Both the position numbers and the translations under genes were made by a program. The notes under the pieces were generated by a model. The model had not been told where the DNA came from and searched no databases. It saw only the letters and a list, made by a program, of their open reading frames with translations. Positions 7,385 through 15,337 of a DNA stretch of 32,678 nt are shown piece by piece; within the stretch, counting starts at the first letter, position 1, and the number at the start of each line of letters is the position of its first letter. This DNA comes from Methanoregulaceae archaeon (GTDB taxonomy: Archaea; Halobacteriota; Methanomicrobia; Methanomicrobiales; Methanospirillaceae): contig JAJFVA010000002.1 in the NCBI GenBank assembly GCA_021371995.1, forward strand, positions 1 to 32,678, given 5' to 3'.

Positions 7385-9184
7385 CTACAGAGTTCCCTGC
7401 CCGGTCATATATACCCAGTATCCCTTTGTTGGACACATGGTTTGAGTATCGCTGTGAATCCCTGTTCCTCCATTGATGATTGCCGCTTCGTATTTTTGAG
7501 ATGAAGCATCATATCCCCAGACGGTAGACCATTGATTCCTGACATTGGTTAATGCCTCTTTTACAGGGAGAGGAGTCTCTCCTGATATCCCGATTGCATT
7601 CCAGCCCGGATATACCTGTTTCAGTCCGTTTTCAGGATTATCCTCCAGTTTTAATTGAATTGTATTGGAATTAACGGAATAAATCCAGATCCCATCAGAT
7701 GGTCCAAGAATGTCAGTTGGCTGGATACGAACCCAGGCACTGCTCAGAGCAGTATATCGGAATTGAGAATGTTGATCTGATTCAATTCCGGAAAAGACGT
7801 AACCCGCCGTGTTATAACCTTCCTCTAATGTACCAGGTATGGAGATAAAATTCCACCCGGGATACAATTGGATTTTGGTCGCTTCTGGATCAGTAACATG
7901 AATCAGGTTGATTTTCTCGACAGAATTCATTTCCTGGCCGTTCCTGACAACCAAACGAATCGAATAATCCCCCGGTTTATCATACACATGTTCAATTGTT
8001 GATCCGGAGTAATCCTGGAATGCATCATTATTTATGTCCCAATACCATTCTGAAGGGTTCCCCTGAGAAGTATCTTTGAACTGCACTCGTAACGGGGCAC
8101 TGCCTGATACGGGGGAAGCAACGAATTCCGCTTTTAAATTTGACGACGTCGGAGTTGGTGTCGGTGATATGGTTCTTGTTGTCGGGATCGTAGAAGGGAC
8201 GGTTGTCGGTATAGTGGTAGGAACTGTTGTGGGTATGGTGGTAGGAACTGTTGTCGGTATAGTGGTAGGAACTGTTGTGGGTATGGTGGTTGGATATCCT
8301 AAAAATCTTATTCCAACATCATTTGATGTATCCCCATCGAAAATTTGAGGATTTGATGCGGATGATGTGAATTCTGTTGTTTTAAAACCTGCATAAGAAA
8401 ATACTTCTTCAGCAGAAATCCAATAATCATGATTTATATCTAAAGTTGGTGATTTAAAGCCTTCGACGATATAATAAGTAAACGCGCTGTTTTGTATACT
8501 ATCATAAGAAAATGATTCTTCATAATCGTTAGATGCCATTAAGACAACGAAATTTCTATTTTTAATATCTTTTTCATAATCAGAACCTATAAACTCATCA
8601 TTATTATTCGATGATGCGGACTTTACCATTCCCCCCGCATAACAAATATCGAAGATACAAACGATATTTTTTACATTGAGTTGTTCGAGCCAAATCTGAA
8701 TTTCATCATCACGAATATCATTTGAATATGAAGTTGGAAGAGAATCCTGAGGGCATAAATATTCATCCAGGTCATCATATTCATCATAAGGTGGGATATC
8801 TTCCGCTTGATCCCCATGACCTGTGAAATAAAAGATCACTGTGTCAGAAGGACCAACTCTTGATCTTAATGTTGATATTGCAGTTTGAATGCCGGATTTC
8901 GTTGCCTGACCATCGTAAAGAAAAACAAGGTGATCTGGCTCAATCTTACAATCGTTAATTAACATATTTTTCATATCAAAAGTGTCATCCCAGGAATATT
9001 TCAAGTTGTTATTTTGAAGAAATACATAGTGATCAACACCAGCAAGAATGGCCCAGTATTTCCCGCTTTCCTTTTCAATTTTAAAATTTTCATCCGAACC
9101 AATATCCGCAACTGAACCTGGTATTAAAAAAATTATGAATAGTATTATGAAAAGGAAAAATAATTTCCGCCCTATCATACACAT
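7385..9184 (-). CDS. Secreted caspase-fold (C14) peptidase with EF-hand-like loop and PKD domain
   Basis: This 599-residue exported protein has an N-terminal hydrophobic signal (residues 7-26). The caspase-like domain covers about 40-270, with the catalytic dyad visible as H123 in FYFTGHGDQ and C181 in FDICYAGGM. Inside its end is a DxNxDxx(I)xxxE loop (D249, N251, D253, E260), a good calcium-binding EF-hand/dockerin-type pattern. A TTIPTTVP linker follows (about 299-340), then a PKD domain (about 350-435) with the WDINNDAFQDYSG turn. A C-terminal region with two YPGWN motifs is typical of methanogen surface proteins. The gene is clearly more AT-rich than its neighbours, suggesting transfer or recent domain shuffling. 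The start could be the ATG at 9184 or 9178. Substrate is unknown. Confidence 0.88.
   Translation of the reverse strand: MCMIGRKLFFLFIILFIIFLIPGSVADIGSDENFKIEKESGKYWAILAGVDHYVFLQNNNLKYSWDDTFDMKNMLINDCKIEPDHLVFLYDGQATKSGIQTAISTLRSRVGPSDTVIFYFTGHGDQAEDIPPYDEYDDLDEYLCPQDSLPTSYSNDIRDDEIQIWLEQLNVKNIVCIFDICYAGGMVKSASSNNNDEFIGSDYEKDIKNRNFVVLMASNDYEESFSYDSIQNSAFTYYIVEGFKSPTLDINHDYWISAEEVFSYAGFKTTEFTSSASNPQIFDGDTSNDVGIRFLGYPTTIPTTVPTTIPTTVPTTIPTTVPTTIPTTVPSTIPTTRTISPTPTPTSSNLKAEFVASPVSGSAPLRVQFKDTSQGNPSEWYWDINNDAFQDYSGSTIEHVYDKPGDYSIRLVVRNGQEMNSVEKINLIHVTDPEATKIQLYPGWNFISIPGTLEEGYNTAGYVFSGIESDQHSQFRYTALSSAWVRIQPTDILGPSDGIWIYSVNSNTIQLKLEDNPENGLKQVYPGWNAIGISGETPLPVKEALTNVRNQWSTVWGYDASSQKYEAAIINGGTGIHSDTQTMCPTKGYWVYMTGQGTL
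8177..8293. repeat. 24-bp tandem repeat inside the caspase-like gene
   Basis: About five copies of a 24-base unit (plus strand GTTGTCGGTATAGTGGTAGG..) begin at 8177, 8201, 8225, 8249 and 8273. They encode TTIPTTVP. The units at 8201 and 8249 are identical, and those at 8225 and 8273 match apart from the tail. The array therefore has a 48-base second-order period, as expected from recent slippage or unequal recombination. Confidence 0.9.
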
Positions 9185-9200
9185 GCATTTCTATAAAACA

Positions 9201-9210
9201 CTATAAATAT
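9201..9210 (-). promoter_or_regulatory. TATA-like box for the caspase-like gene
   Basis: The minus strand reads TAATATTTATAGTG about 17-26 bases upstream of the ATG at 9184. With the usual 25-base spacing transcription would start at or beside the start codon, so this gene may be leaderless. Confidence 0.4.
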
Positions 9211-9587
9211 TACTAAATTATTTTGGAATTTTTTTTACGTCATGCAACCAGGAACCACGGGAAATAAGGTCAATAATGGGGCAGGGAGGAGTGGGGGTGT
9301 TTGACAGGAGCGGATTTGTGAGCGATGATTTGTTGATTCTACGATGGGCATTGAGCACAACGTCATACCCCCGATCATCATTCTCCTGTTATCATCAGCC
9401 GGGAAATTGTCTGATGGGTATAATCCAAAATAAAACGATACGCCGCATGGTTCAATGATTCAGATATCCGGAATGAACCGGACCGTATCATCTTTTTATA
9501 AAAGGCTCTTTTAAAAGTTCGGGATACCATGGAAGGCCTTCCGTTCTGACACTTTTTTTTGCGGGGGGGTTCAACAGAGCCCATATC
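9211..9587. other. Gene-free AT-rich spacer
   Basis: The full spacer 9185-9702 between the divergent caspase-like and small secreted-protein genes has no convincing coding sequence. It contains T-rich runs at 9227-9237 and 9551-9558. A symmetric pair of TATA-like palindromes (TTTTTATAAAAGG and CTTTTAAAAG, 9492-9515) could be a promoter or structured element on either strand. Confidence 0.5.
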
Positions 9588-9595
9588 TTTATATA
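9588..9595 (+). promoter_or_regulatory. TATA box (TTTATATA)
   Basis: A near-consensus archaeal TATA box lies about 110 bases before the ATG at 9703. The predicted start near 9618 would give a leader of roughly 85 bases ending in a strong GGAGG. Confidence 0.55.
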
Positions 9596-9702
9596 GTGAT
9601 ATCAGGAAAGGTTCATCTGCCTTAATCCTGGGACTTGTTGGATACGACAGATAGTGCGACGATAAGCTACATTCTATCATCGGTGTCCGGAGGCAAATAA
9701 CG

Positions 9703-10089
9703 ATGAGAAAAAAAATATTCACCCTGGTCCTCATTGTAATTGTATGGGGTATGATGGGGATTATTCCCCCGGTGTCTGCACTACCGCCAGAAGAAGATTT
9801 GTTACCGTTATATGAGGGTATTTCGGATAACCGTATCGGAACTATTGTGATTGACCCGGCGAATGCTCATTACGCCATCCTGGCGAACGTTGGTGAACAA
9901 AAGGGAGCATTGTATTATGAGCTGAAGGCTCACAACCCATCCGGAGTCCCCGTGACCATAACATGGGGAATGATAAAAGCAAACAAGAATGGATATCTCC
10001 GTTGCCAGGAAACCTTCGACTCCATTACGTTAACCTGGATTAAAAATTACGGCCTTAACGGAGCGATCTATAGCGTCAGACCTTTATAA
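9703..10089 (+). CDS. Small secreted protein of unknown function
   Basis: The 128-residue product has a clear signal peptide (residues 1-26, MRKKIF then a hydrophobic core ending VSALP). The mature part of about 100 residues is mostly predicted beta strand (IGTIVID, HYAILANVG, GALYYELKAHN, PVTITWG, SITLTW) with a single cysteine, consistent with a small extracellular beta sandwich. I do not recognise the family. The ATG is well supported by GGAGG at 9689-9693, and a TATA box lies at 9588-9595. It is a single-gene unit converging on carB, with a shared palindromic terminator. Confidence 0.75.
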   Translation: MRKKIFTLVLIVIVWGMMGIIPPVSALPPEEDLLPLYEGISDNRIGTIVIDPANAHYAILANVGEQKGALYYELKAHNPSGVPVTITWGMIKANKNGYLRCQETFDSITLTWIKNYGLNGAIYSVRPL

Positions 10090-10096
10090 CCCGTCT

Positions 10097-10114
10097 GATT
10101 TTTTTAAAAAAATC
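10097..10114. terminator. Bidirectional palindromic T-tract terminator
   Basis: GATTTTTTT directly followed by AAAAAAATC forms a perfect 18-base palindrome with a T7 run on each strand. It lies between the convergent small secreted-protein gene and carB and could stop transcription from both sides. Confidence 0.55.
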
Positions 10115-10187
10115 TGTTTCCAGAAAATGCCTGCCATACTCAGAGAATCTTCATGGTACACCAGGGGTTCACCAGAGTCCAGGAGAA

Positions 10188-13100
10188 TTATTTTGCCGCA
10201 TGGTAATGCGCAAGCGGTTCGATCGTAATCCGCTCCTTCTTGATCGCCTCAATGGCGAGCGCTGCAGCCCGGGCAGCCTGGACCGTCGTGATGTATGGGA
10301 CGCCGTAATCGACGGCAGCCCGCATGATCTGGTAGTGGTCCTGCCGTGACTGCTTATCGGAGGGGGTGTTGATGATCAGCCGGATCTCGCCCTTCCGTAA
10401 GAGGTCGATCACGTTCGGGGACCCCTCCTGCACCTTCCGGATGAGGTTTGCATCGACCCCGGCCTGCGACAGGTAATCCACCGTCCCCGATGTCCCGTAG
10501 AGAGCGAGGCCGAGAGACCGGAGCTTCCGGGCAATCGGGATGACCTCGTCCTTCTGCTCGGAGATGACCGAGATGAAGATGTTCCCGCGGACCGGGAGCT
10601 CGTTGTCGGCCGAGATGCAGGCCTTGTAGTAGGCACGGCCGAAATCGTAATCGATCCCCATCACCTCGCCAGTACTCTTCATCTCGGGCCCAAGCACCGT
10701 GTCGACGCCCGGGAGCTTGTTGAACGGGAGGAGCACCTCTTTTACCGCCGTATGGCAGATCCGGGGCTCCTCGATCCCGAGATCCTTCAGTTTCTTCCCG
10801 ATCATCACCTTCGCAGCAATCTTTGCAAGCGGGATCCCGGTTGCTTTCGAGACGAACGGCACCGTCCGGCTTGCCCGGGGGTTTGCCTCAAGAATGAAGA
10901 CCGTTTCGCCCTTGACCGCCATCTGGAGATTGACAAGCCCGACCACCCCGAGCCCGAGCGCGATCCGGGTCGTGTAGTCCTTCACCTTTTCGATCACTGC
11001 AGGGGAGAGCGACTGGGTGGGGATCACGCAGGCCGAGTCCCCGGAATGGACCCCCGCCTCCTCGATGTGCTCCATGATCCCGCCGATCAGGACCTCCTCC
11101 CCGTCGCAGACCGCATCGATATCGAGCTCGATCGCGTTCTGGAGAAATGAATCGATCAGGACCGGGTGGTTCCTGCTCACCCGCACGGCCTCTTTCATGT
11201 ATGACTCGAGCTCGATCTCATCATGGACGATCTCCATCGCCCTCCCGCCAAGCACGTAGGAGGGGCGGACGAGGACCGGGTACCCGATCGCGGCTGCCCT
11301 GGTGCGTGCCTCCTCGAGGGAATAGGCAGAACTGTTGGGAGGGCTTGGGATATCGAGGTCCTGGAGGAGATCCGAGAACCGGTCCCGGTCCTCGGCAACA
11401 TCCATCGAGTCCGGGGAAGTCCCGAGGATCCGGGTACTCATCCCCCGCCTGAGTAACTCCTCATGGATGGGCACTGCAAGGTTCACGGCGTTCTGTCCGC
11501 CGAACTGGACCATCACGCCAGAATAATAATCCTTTTCAAGGATGTTCATGATGTCTTCGAGCGCCATCGGCTCGAAGAAGAGCCGGTCGGAGGTGTCAAA
11601 ATCGGTCGAGACCGTCTCGGGGTTGTTGTTGACGATATGCACCTCGACGTGCTCTTCACGGAGCGCTTTTACCGCATGCACCGTGCAGTAATCAAACTCG
11701 ATTCCCTGCCCGATCCGGATCGGGCCTGAACCGAGGATCAGCACCTTGTTCCGGTCACTGGGAGGGATCTCGCAGGCCTCGTCACGGGTTGAGTAGAAAT
11801 AGGGTGTCGTGGCCGGGAACTCTGCAGCACACGTATCGACCATCTTGTAACTGGGATCCCCGGCAAGATTCCGGATCTCGCCTGCACCGATCCCTGTCAG
11901 TCCTGCAAGTTCAGGTTCGGTAAACCCGTAGGTCCTTGCAAGGAGGATATCATCCCGTGTCGGGGTATCGCAGAGCCTTTTCTCGAGATCGACAATATTC
12001 CTGATCTTTTCAAGGAAGAAGGGAGCAATATCCGTGAGATCCTGTATCTCGGTGAGAGGGAACCCTGCCCTGAATGCATCAAACAGGGTGGGGAACCGTT
12101 CATCGGTCGGCCGGGAGAGGATCATCCGGATCTCGTTTGGGTTGGTATGGAGATACACATCGGTGTCAAGCGACCGGAGCGCCTTTTTGAACGCCTCTTC
12201 CACGCACCGCCCGATCGCCATCACCTCCCCCGTGCTCTTCATCGCCGTGGTGAGACTCCGGTCGGCATTCTTGAACTTGTCAAAGGGCCAGCGCGGGACC
12301 TTGACGACGATATAATCAATGGCGGGCTCGAAGGACGCCGGGGTGCACCCCGTCACCGAGTTCGTGATCTCATCCAGCCGGAGCCCGATAGCGATCTTTG
12401 CGGCGACCCGTGCAATCGGGTAGCCGGTGGCCTTGGATGCGAGGGCACTGGACCGGGATACCCGCGGGTTCACCTCGATCACGCGGTAATCTCCGTCCTT
12501 ATAGGCGAACTGGATGTTGCACCCGCCCTGGACATCGAGCGCCCTGATAATCTTGATCGATGCGCTCCGGAGGAGCTGGAACTCATCGTCCCGCAGCGTC
12601 AGGATCGGGGCGACCACCACGCTCTCACCCGTATGGATCCCCATGGCATCCACGTTCTCCATCCCGCAGACAATGATGCAGGTATCGGAGGCATCCCGCA
12701 TCACCTCAAACTCGATCTCCTTCCAGCCGACAACGCTCTCTTCGACGAGTACCTGGTGGATCCGGGAACGGGTGAGCCCGATCTCGATGATCCGGATGAG
12801 CTCGTCCCTGGTATGGGCAATGCCTCCCCCCGAACCCCCAAGGGTGTACGCAGGGCGGATGATGGCCGGGAGCCCGACGGTAGCAAGAGCCTCATCGGCC
12901 TGGTCGGGCGAGTTTAAGATCATGCTCTTAGGCACCGGCTCGCCGATCTCCCCCATCAGGGACCGGAACTTCTCCCGGTCCTCACCCTGGTAGATCGCTT
13001 CAAGCGGGGTGCCGAGGATCTGGACGTTTTTGAGTGCCCCCCGTTCGGCGAGTTCCGCGGTCATGTTCAGGCCGGTCTGCCCCCCCATCCCGGAGAGGAT

Positions 13101-13355
13101 GCCATCGGGTCTCTCCTTTTCGATGATCTTCTCGATGATATCGGCCTTGATGGGCTCGACATAAATCACATCGGCGGTCTCGGGGTCGGTCTGGATGGTT
13201 GCCGGATTGGAGTTGACAAGGACCACCCTGACCCCCTCCTCGCGGAGCGCCCGGCATGCCTGCGTTCCCGAGAAGTCAAACTCAGCTGCCTGCCCGATCT
13301 GGATGGGACCAGACCCGATCAGGAGGACCGACTTTATCTCCGGTTTCTTCGGCAT
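10188..13355 (-). CDS. carB: Carbamoyl-phosphate synthase large subunit
   Basis: This 1055-residue subunit makes carbamoyl phosphate from bicarbonate, ATP and ammonia delivered from CarA, feeding arginine and pyrimidine synthesis. The two homologous ATP-grasp halves are visible: each starts with a LI(L)GSGPI(Q/R)IGQ motif (near residues 12-22 and about 556-566) and contains ATP-grasp strands with EVNPRVSRSS and EANPRASRT. The C-terminal MGS-like domain (YGTSGTVDYL) would be the allosteric site. I start at the ATG at 13355 (MPKKPEIK), because the open frame upstream is only the antisense of carA. That ATG lies one base after the carA stop (TGAGATG), showing tight coupling. Confidence 0.97.
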   Translation of the reverse strand: MPKKPEIKSVLLIGSGPIQIGQAAEFDFSGTQACRALREEGVRVVLVNSNPATIQTDPETADVIYVEPIKADIIEKIIEKERPDGILSGMGGQTGLNMTAELAERGALKNVQILGTPLEAIYQGEDREKFRSLMGEIGEPVPKSMILNSPDQADEALATVGLPAIIRPAYTLGGSGGGIAHTRDELIRIIEIGLTRSRIHQVLVEESVVGWKEIEFEVMRDASDTCIIVCGMENVDAMGIHTGESVVVAPILTLRDDEFQLLRSASIKIIRALDVQGGCNIQFAYKDGDYRVIEVNPRVSRSSALASKATGYPIARVAAKIAIGLRLDEITNSVTGCTPASFEPAIDYIVVKVPRWPFDKFKNADRSLTTAMKSTGEVMAIGRCVEEAFKKALRSLDTDVYLHTNPNEIRMILSRPTDERFPTLFDAFRAGFPLTEIQDLTDIAPFFLEKIRNIVDLEKRLCDTPTRDDILLARTYGFTEPELAGLTGIGAGEIRNLAGDPSYKMVDTCAAEFPATTPYFYSTRDEACEIPPSDRNKVLILGSGPIRIGQGIEFDYCTVHAVKALREEHVEVHIVNNNPETVSTDFDTSDRLFFEPMALEDIMNILEKDYYSGVMVQFGGQNAVNLAVPIHEELLRRGMSTRILGTSPDSMDVAEDRDRFSDLLQDLDIPSPPNSSAYSLEEARTRAAAIGYPVLVRPSYVLGGRAMEIVHDEIELESYMKEAVRVSRNHPVLIDSFLQNAIELDIDAVCDGEEVLIGGIMEHIEEAGVHSGDSACVIPTQSLSPAVIEKVKDYTTRIALGLGVVGLVNLQMAVKGETVFILEANPRASRTVPFVSKATGIPLAKIAAKVMIGKKLKDLGIEEPRICHTAVKEVLLPFNKLPGVDTVLGPEMKSTGEVMGIDYDFGRAYYKACISADNELPVRGNIFISVISEQKDEVIPIARKLRSLGLALYGTSGTVDYLSQAGVDANLIRKVQEGSPNVIDLLRKGEIRLIINTPSDKQSRQDHYQIMRAAVDYGVPYITTVQAARAAALAIEAIKKERITIEPLAHYHAAK

Positions 13356-13356
13356 C

Positions 13357-14412
13357 TCAGTCGAGCCTCCGGAACATCGTGTCAAAGAAAGGAATCTCGG
13401 TATCCCGCGGCCCTCCGTGAGCTTCGGGATGGAACTGGACACACGTGATATCGAGATACTCGTTCTCGAACCCTTCAAGGGATCCATCGTTCACGTTCGA
13501 GTACAGGATCCGGCACCCTTCAGGCAGGGAATCGGCAGAGACGGCAAATCCATGGTTCTGGGTCGTGATATAGATGCTCCCGTCCTTATACCGCACCGGC
13601 TGGTTGCTCCCCCGGTGACCAAACTTCATCTTGTACGTGCTTCCGCCAAGAGCAAGCCCGCACACCTGTATTCCCATACAGATCCCGTAAATCGGCAGCG
13701 TGCCGGCAAGGTCGCTGATGCAGCGGATGGCTCCCGTGGCATGGACCGGGTCGCCCGGACCATTGCTGATAAACAGGGCATCGGGCCGGCAGGCCATGAC
13801 CTGGTCGGAACCACTGTCATGGGGGAAGACATGGATATCGGCGTTCCTGGCTTTGAGGGAGAGGACCATATTTTTCTTGATGCCGAGATCGATCACGGCT
13901 ATCCTTTTTCCTGAACCCTTGAGGTGATAGGGCTCCCTGCAGGAGACAGCGGGGATCAGGTCACGGTCCGATATCTGGGGGATATTCCTGGCACAGCCGA
14001 CAGCATACTCACCGTTGTCATCACCAACGACAAGGGCAGCACGCAGCGTTCCCTTCTCCCGAGTTTTTATCGTGAGCATCCTGGTATCGACCCCCTGGAT
14101 GCCTAAAAGGCCGTTTTCTGCAAAATAGTCAGCAACGGAAGGGCCATGTTCCGGAGCATCACAGATCTCCCGTGCGACGCACCCCATTGCCCAGACCCGC
14201 GGGTGCTGGAAATTCTTCCTGTCCACACCATAATTACCGAGCGTCGGGAAGGTGAACATCAGGATCTGCCCATGATAGCTCGGGTCGGTCAGTGCCTCCA
14301 TATACCCGGACATCTGGGTGGAAAAGACGAGCTCCCCCGCACATTCACCTTCTGTTCCGAAACCTTCCCCCGGCACACAGGTGCCATCTTCGAGACCCAG
14401 AACCGCCTTCAT
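13357..14412 (-). CDS. carA: Carbamoyl-phosphate synthase small subunit (glutaminase)
   Basis: The 351-residue glutamine amidotransferase subunit hydrolyses glutamine and passes ammonia to CarB. The N-terminal CPSase small domain begins MKAVLGLEDGTCVPGEGFG. The class I glutaminase domain follows, with nucleophile C245 in YGICMG and the HPE motif in FHPEAHGG near the C terminus. Length is normal. I use the ATG at 14412 instead of the longer open frame because the family N terminus begins there and a TATA element (CTATTAAA) lies just upstream at 14441-14448. It is the first gene of the carAB operon. Confidence 0.97.
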   Translation of the reverse strand: MKAVLGLEDGTCVPGEGFGTEGECAGELVFSTQMSGYMEALTDPSYHGQILMFTFPTLGNYGVDRKNFQHPRVWAMGCVAREICDAPEHGPSVADYFAENGLLGIQGVDTRMLTIKTREKGTLRAALVVGDDNGEYAVGCARNIPQISDRDLIPAVSCREPYHLKGSGKRIAVIDLGIKKNMVLSLKARNADIHVFPHDSGSDQVMACRPDALFISNGPGDPVHATGAIRCISDLAGTLPIYGICMGIQVCGLALGGSTYKMKFGHRGSNQPVRYKDGSIYITTQNHGFAVSADSLPEGCRILYSNVNDGSLEGFENEYLDITCVQFHPEAHGGPRDTEIPFFDTMFRRLD

Positions 14413-14440
14413 CGTTCCATACCTATTGCGCCGGAATACA

Positions 14441-14448
14441 TTTAATAG
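14441..14448 (-). promoter_or_regulatory. TATA box for carAB (CTATTAAA)
   Basis: This AT-rich element lies 29-36 bases upstream of the carA start codon and predicts a leader of about 8 bases. It also lies in the coding-free gap (14413-14668) shared with the divergent pdaD gene. Confidence 0.5.
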
Positions 14449-14637
14449 GTAGCGGAATGAGGAGAAAGACGGTAAGGCGGCAGATTGGCGGTTGATAACC
14501 AAACCGCATCATCCCTGCTATGAACCAGTATTTCTGCGATTATCCTGTATTTACCAGTTATTTCTTCATTTATACGAATATTACAGCACCAATTAACAAA
14601 TAAAGACGATAACCTCAATCAATTGCGGAATAAAAAA

Positions 14638-14646
14638 TTTTAAATT
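14638..14646 (+). promoter_or_regulatory. TATA box for pdaD (TTTTAAATT)
   Basis: The sequence AAAAAATTTTAAATT is centred about 26 bases upstream of the ATG at 14669, so transcription would start almost exactly at the start codon. No good Shine-Dalgarno site is present, consistent with a leaderless mRNA. Confidence 0.5.
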
Positions 14647-14668
14647 GGAATACCTCACATTTGTGAAC

Positions 14669-15217
14669 ATGATTGTACCCTCCAAGATCTTTTTCACAAA
14701 AGGTGTGGGAGTTCACAGGGATCGTCTTGCATCATTTGAGCTCGCATTGCGGAGGGCGGGAATCGAGAAGTACAATCTTGTCTATGTCTCAAGCATCTTT
14801 CCTCCTTTCTGCAAGATCGTCACAGTTGACGAAGCATCCCGGATCCTTGAACCCGGCAGCATCACCTACTGTGTCATGGCAAAAAATGAGACCAATGAGC
14901 CCACACGGCTGATCTCTGCAGCAATCGGGCTTGCCCTTCCAAAGGACTCACAGGAATACGGATATCTTTCCGAACACCATGCCTATGGAGAGACCGCAGA
15001 GAAGACCGGGGACTATGCCGAAGACCTTGCTGCAACGATGCTTGCAACGACACTCGGGATCGAGTTTGATATCAACCAGGCATGGCAGGAGCGTGAGCAG
15101 ATCTACAAGGCGAGCGGGAAGATCATCAAGACCACCAATATCTGCCAGTCTGCACAGGGCGACAAGACAGGACTCTGGACAACCGTGATTGCTGCCGCAG
15201 TGTTCATCACGGACTGA
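14669..15217 (+). CDS. pdaD: Pyruvoyl-dependent arginine decarboxylase proenzyme
   Basis: The 182-residue proenzyme self-cleaves into two chains and decarboxylates arginine to agmatine, which archaea use for polyamines and for agmatidine in tRNA-Ile2. The cleavage region [12 protein letters not shown] is clear: by comparison with the Methanocaldococcus jannaschii enzyme, cleavage should fall between S41 and S42, leaving pyruvate on S42, with N36 in the active site. I start at the ATG at 14669 ([16 protein letters not shown]) rather than a TTG 24 bases upstream, because the family N terminus and TATA spacing fit. It is divergent from carAB, placing arginine use beside carbamoyl phosphate supply. 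Confidence 0.95.
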   Translation: MIVPSKIFFTKGVGVHRDRLASFELALRRAGIEKYNLVYVSSIFPPFCKIVTVDEASRILEPGSITYCVMAKNETNEPTRLISAAIGLALPKDSQEYGYLSEHHAYGETAEKTGDYAEDLAATMLATTLGIEFDINQAWQEREQIYKASGKIIKTTNICQSAQGDKTGLWTTVIAAAVFITD

Positions 15218-15226
15218 TAGCAGTTC

Positions 15227-15233
15227 TTTTTTT
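15227..15233 (+). terminator. T7 tract after pdaD
   Basis: A run of seven T residues starts ten bases after the pdaD stop codon, consistent with U-tract termination. Confidence 0.45.
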
Positions 15234-15305
15234 ATCATTCTCAAAAAGTGTGCCGGATTTTTGCGAATTGGTGCATCCGGCCCACTCCCTCTCCACCTCC
15301 ATAAC

Positions 15306-15315
15306 CAATAAATAG
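15306..15315 (+). promoter_or_regulatory. TATA box for the lipoprotein gene (AATAAATAGA)
   Basis: The element is centred about 27 bases before the ATG at 15338. No Shine-Dalgarno site is visible between them, suggesting a leaderless transcript. Confidence 0.45.
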
Positions 15316-15337
15316 AGGCGGGCACCATCCTCCCTTA

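Noticed and set aside
7385-7387. Pyrrolysine at the TAG of the caspase-like gene
   Set aside because: Not claimed as fact. No pyl genes or pyrrolysine tRNA are visible in the window, and the trait is not generally associated with this order. The extension is reported only as an open question.
8177-8293. CRISPR-like repeats
   Set aside because: The 24-base units are contiguous with no spacers and encode an in-frame Thr/Pro linker, so this is a protein-coding minisatellite.
9378-9734. 118-codon minus-strand open frame
   Set aside because: It crosses the TATA box, ribosome site and signal-peptide codons of the well-supported plus-strand gene at 9703.
13356-13487. N-terminal extension of CarB by 44 residues
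   Set aside because: The extension is antisense-like low-quality sequence inside carA. The ATG at 13355 matches the family N terminus and follows the carA stop by one base.
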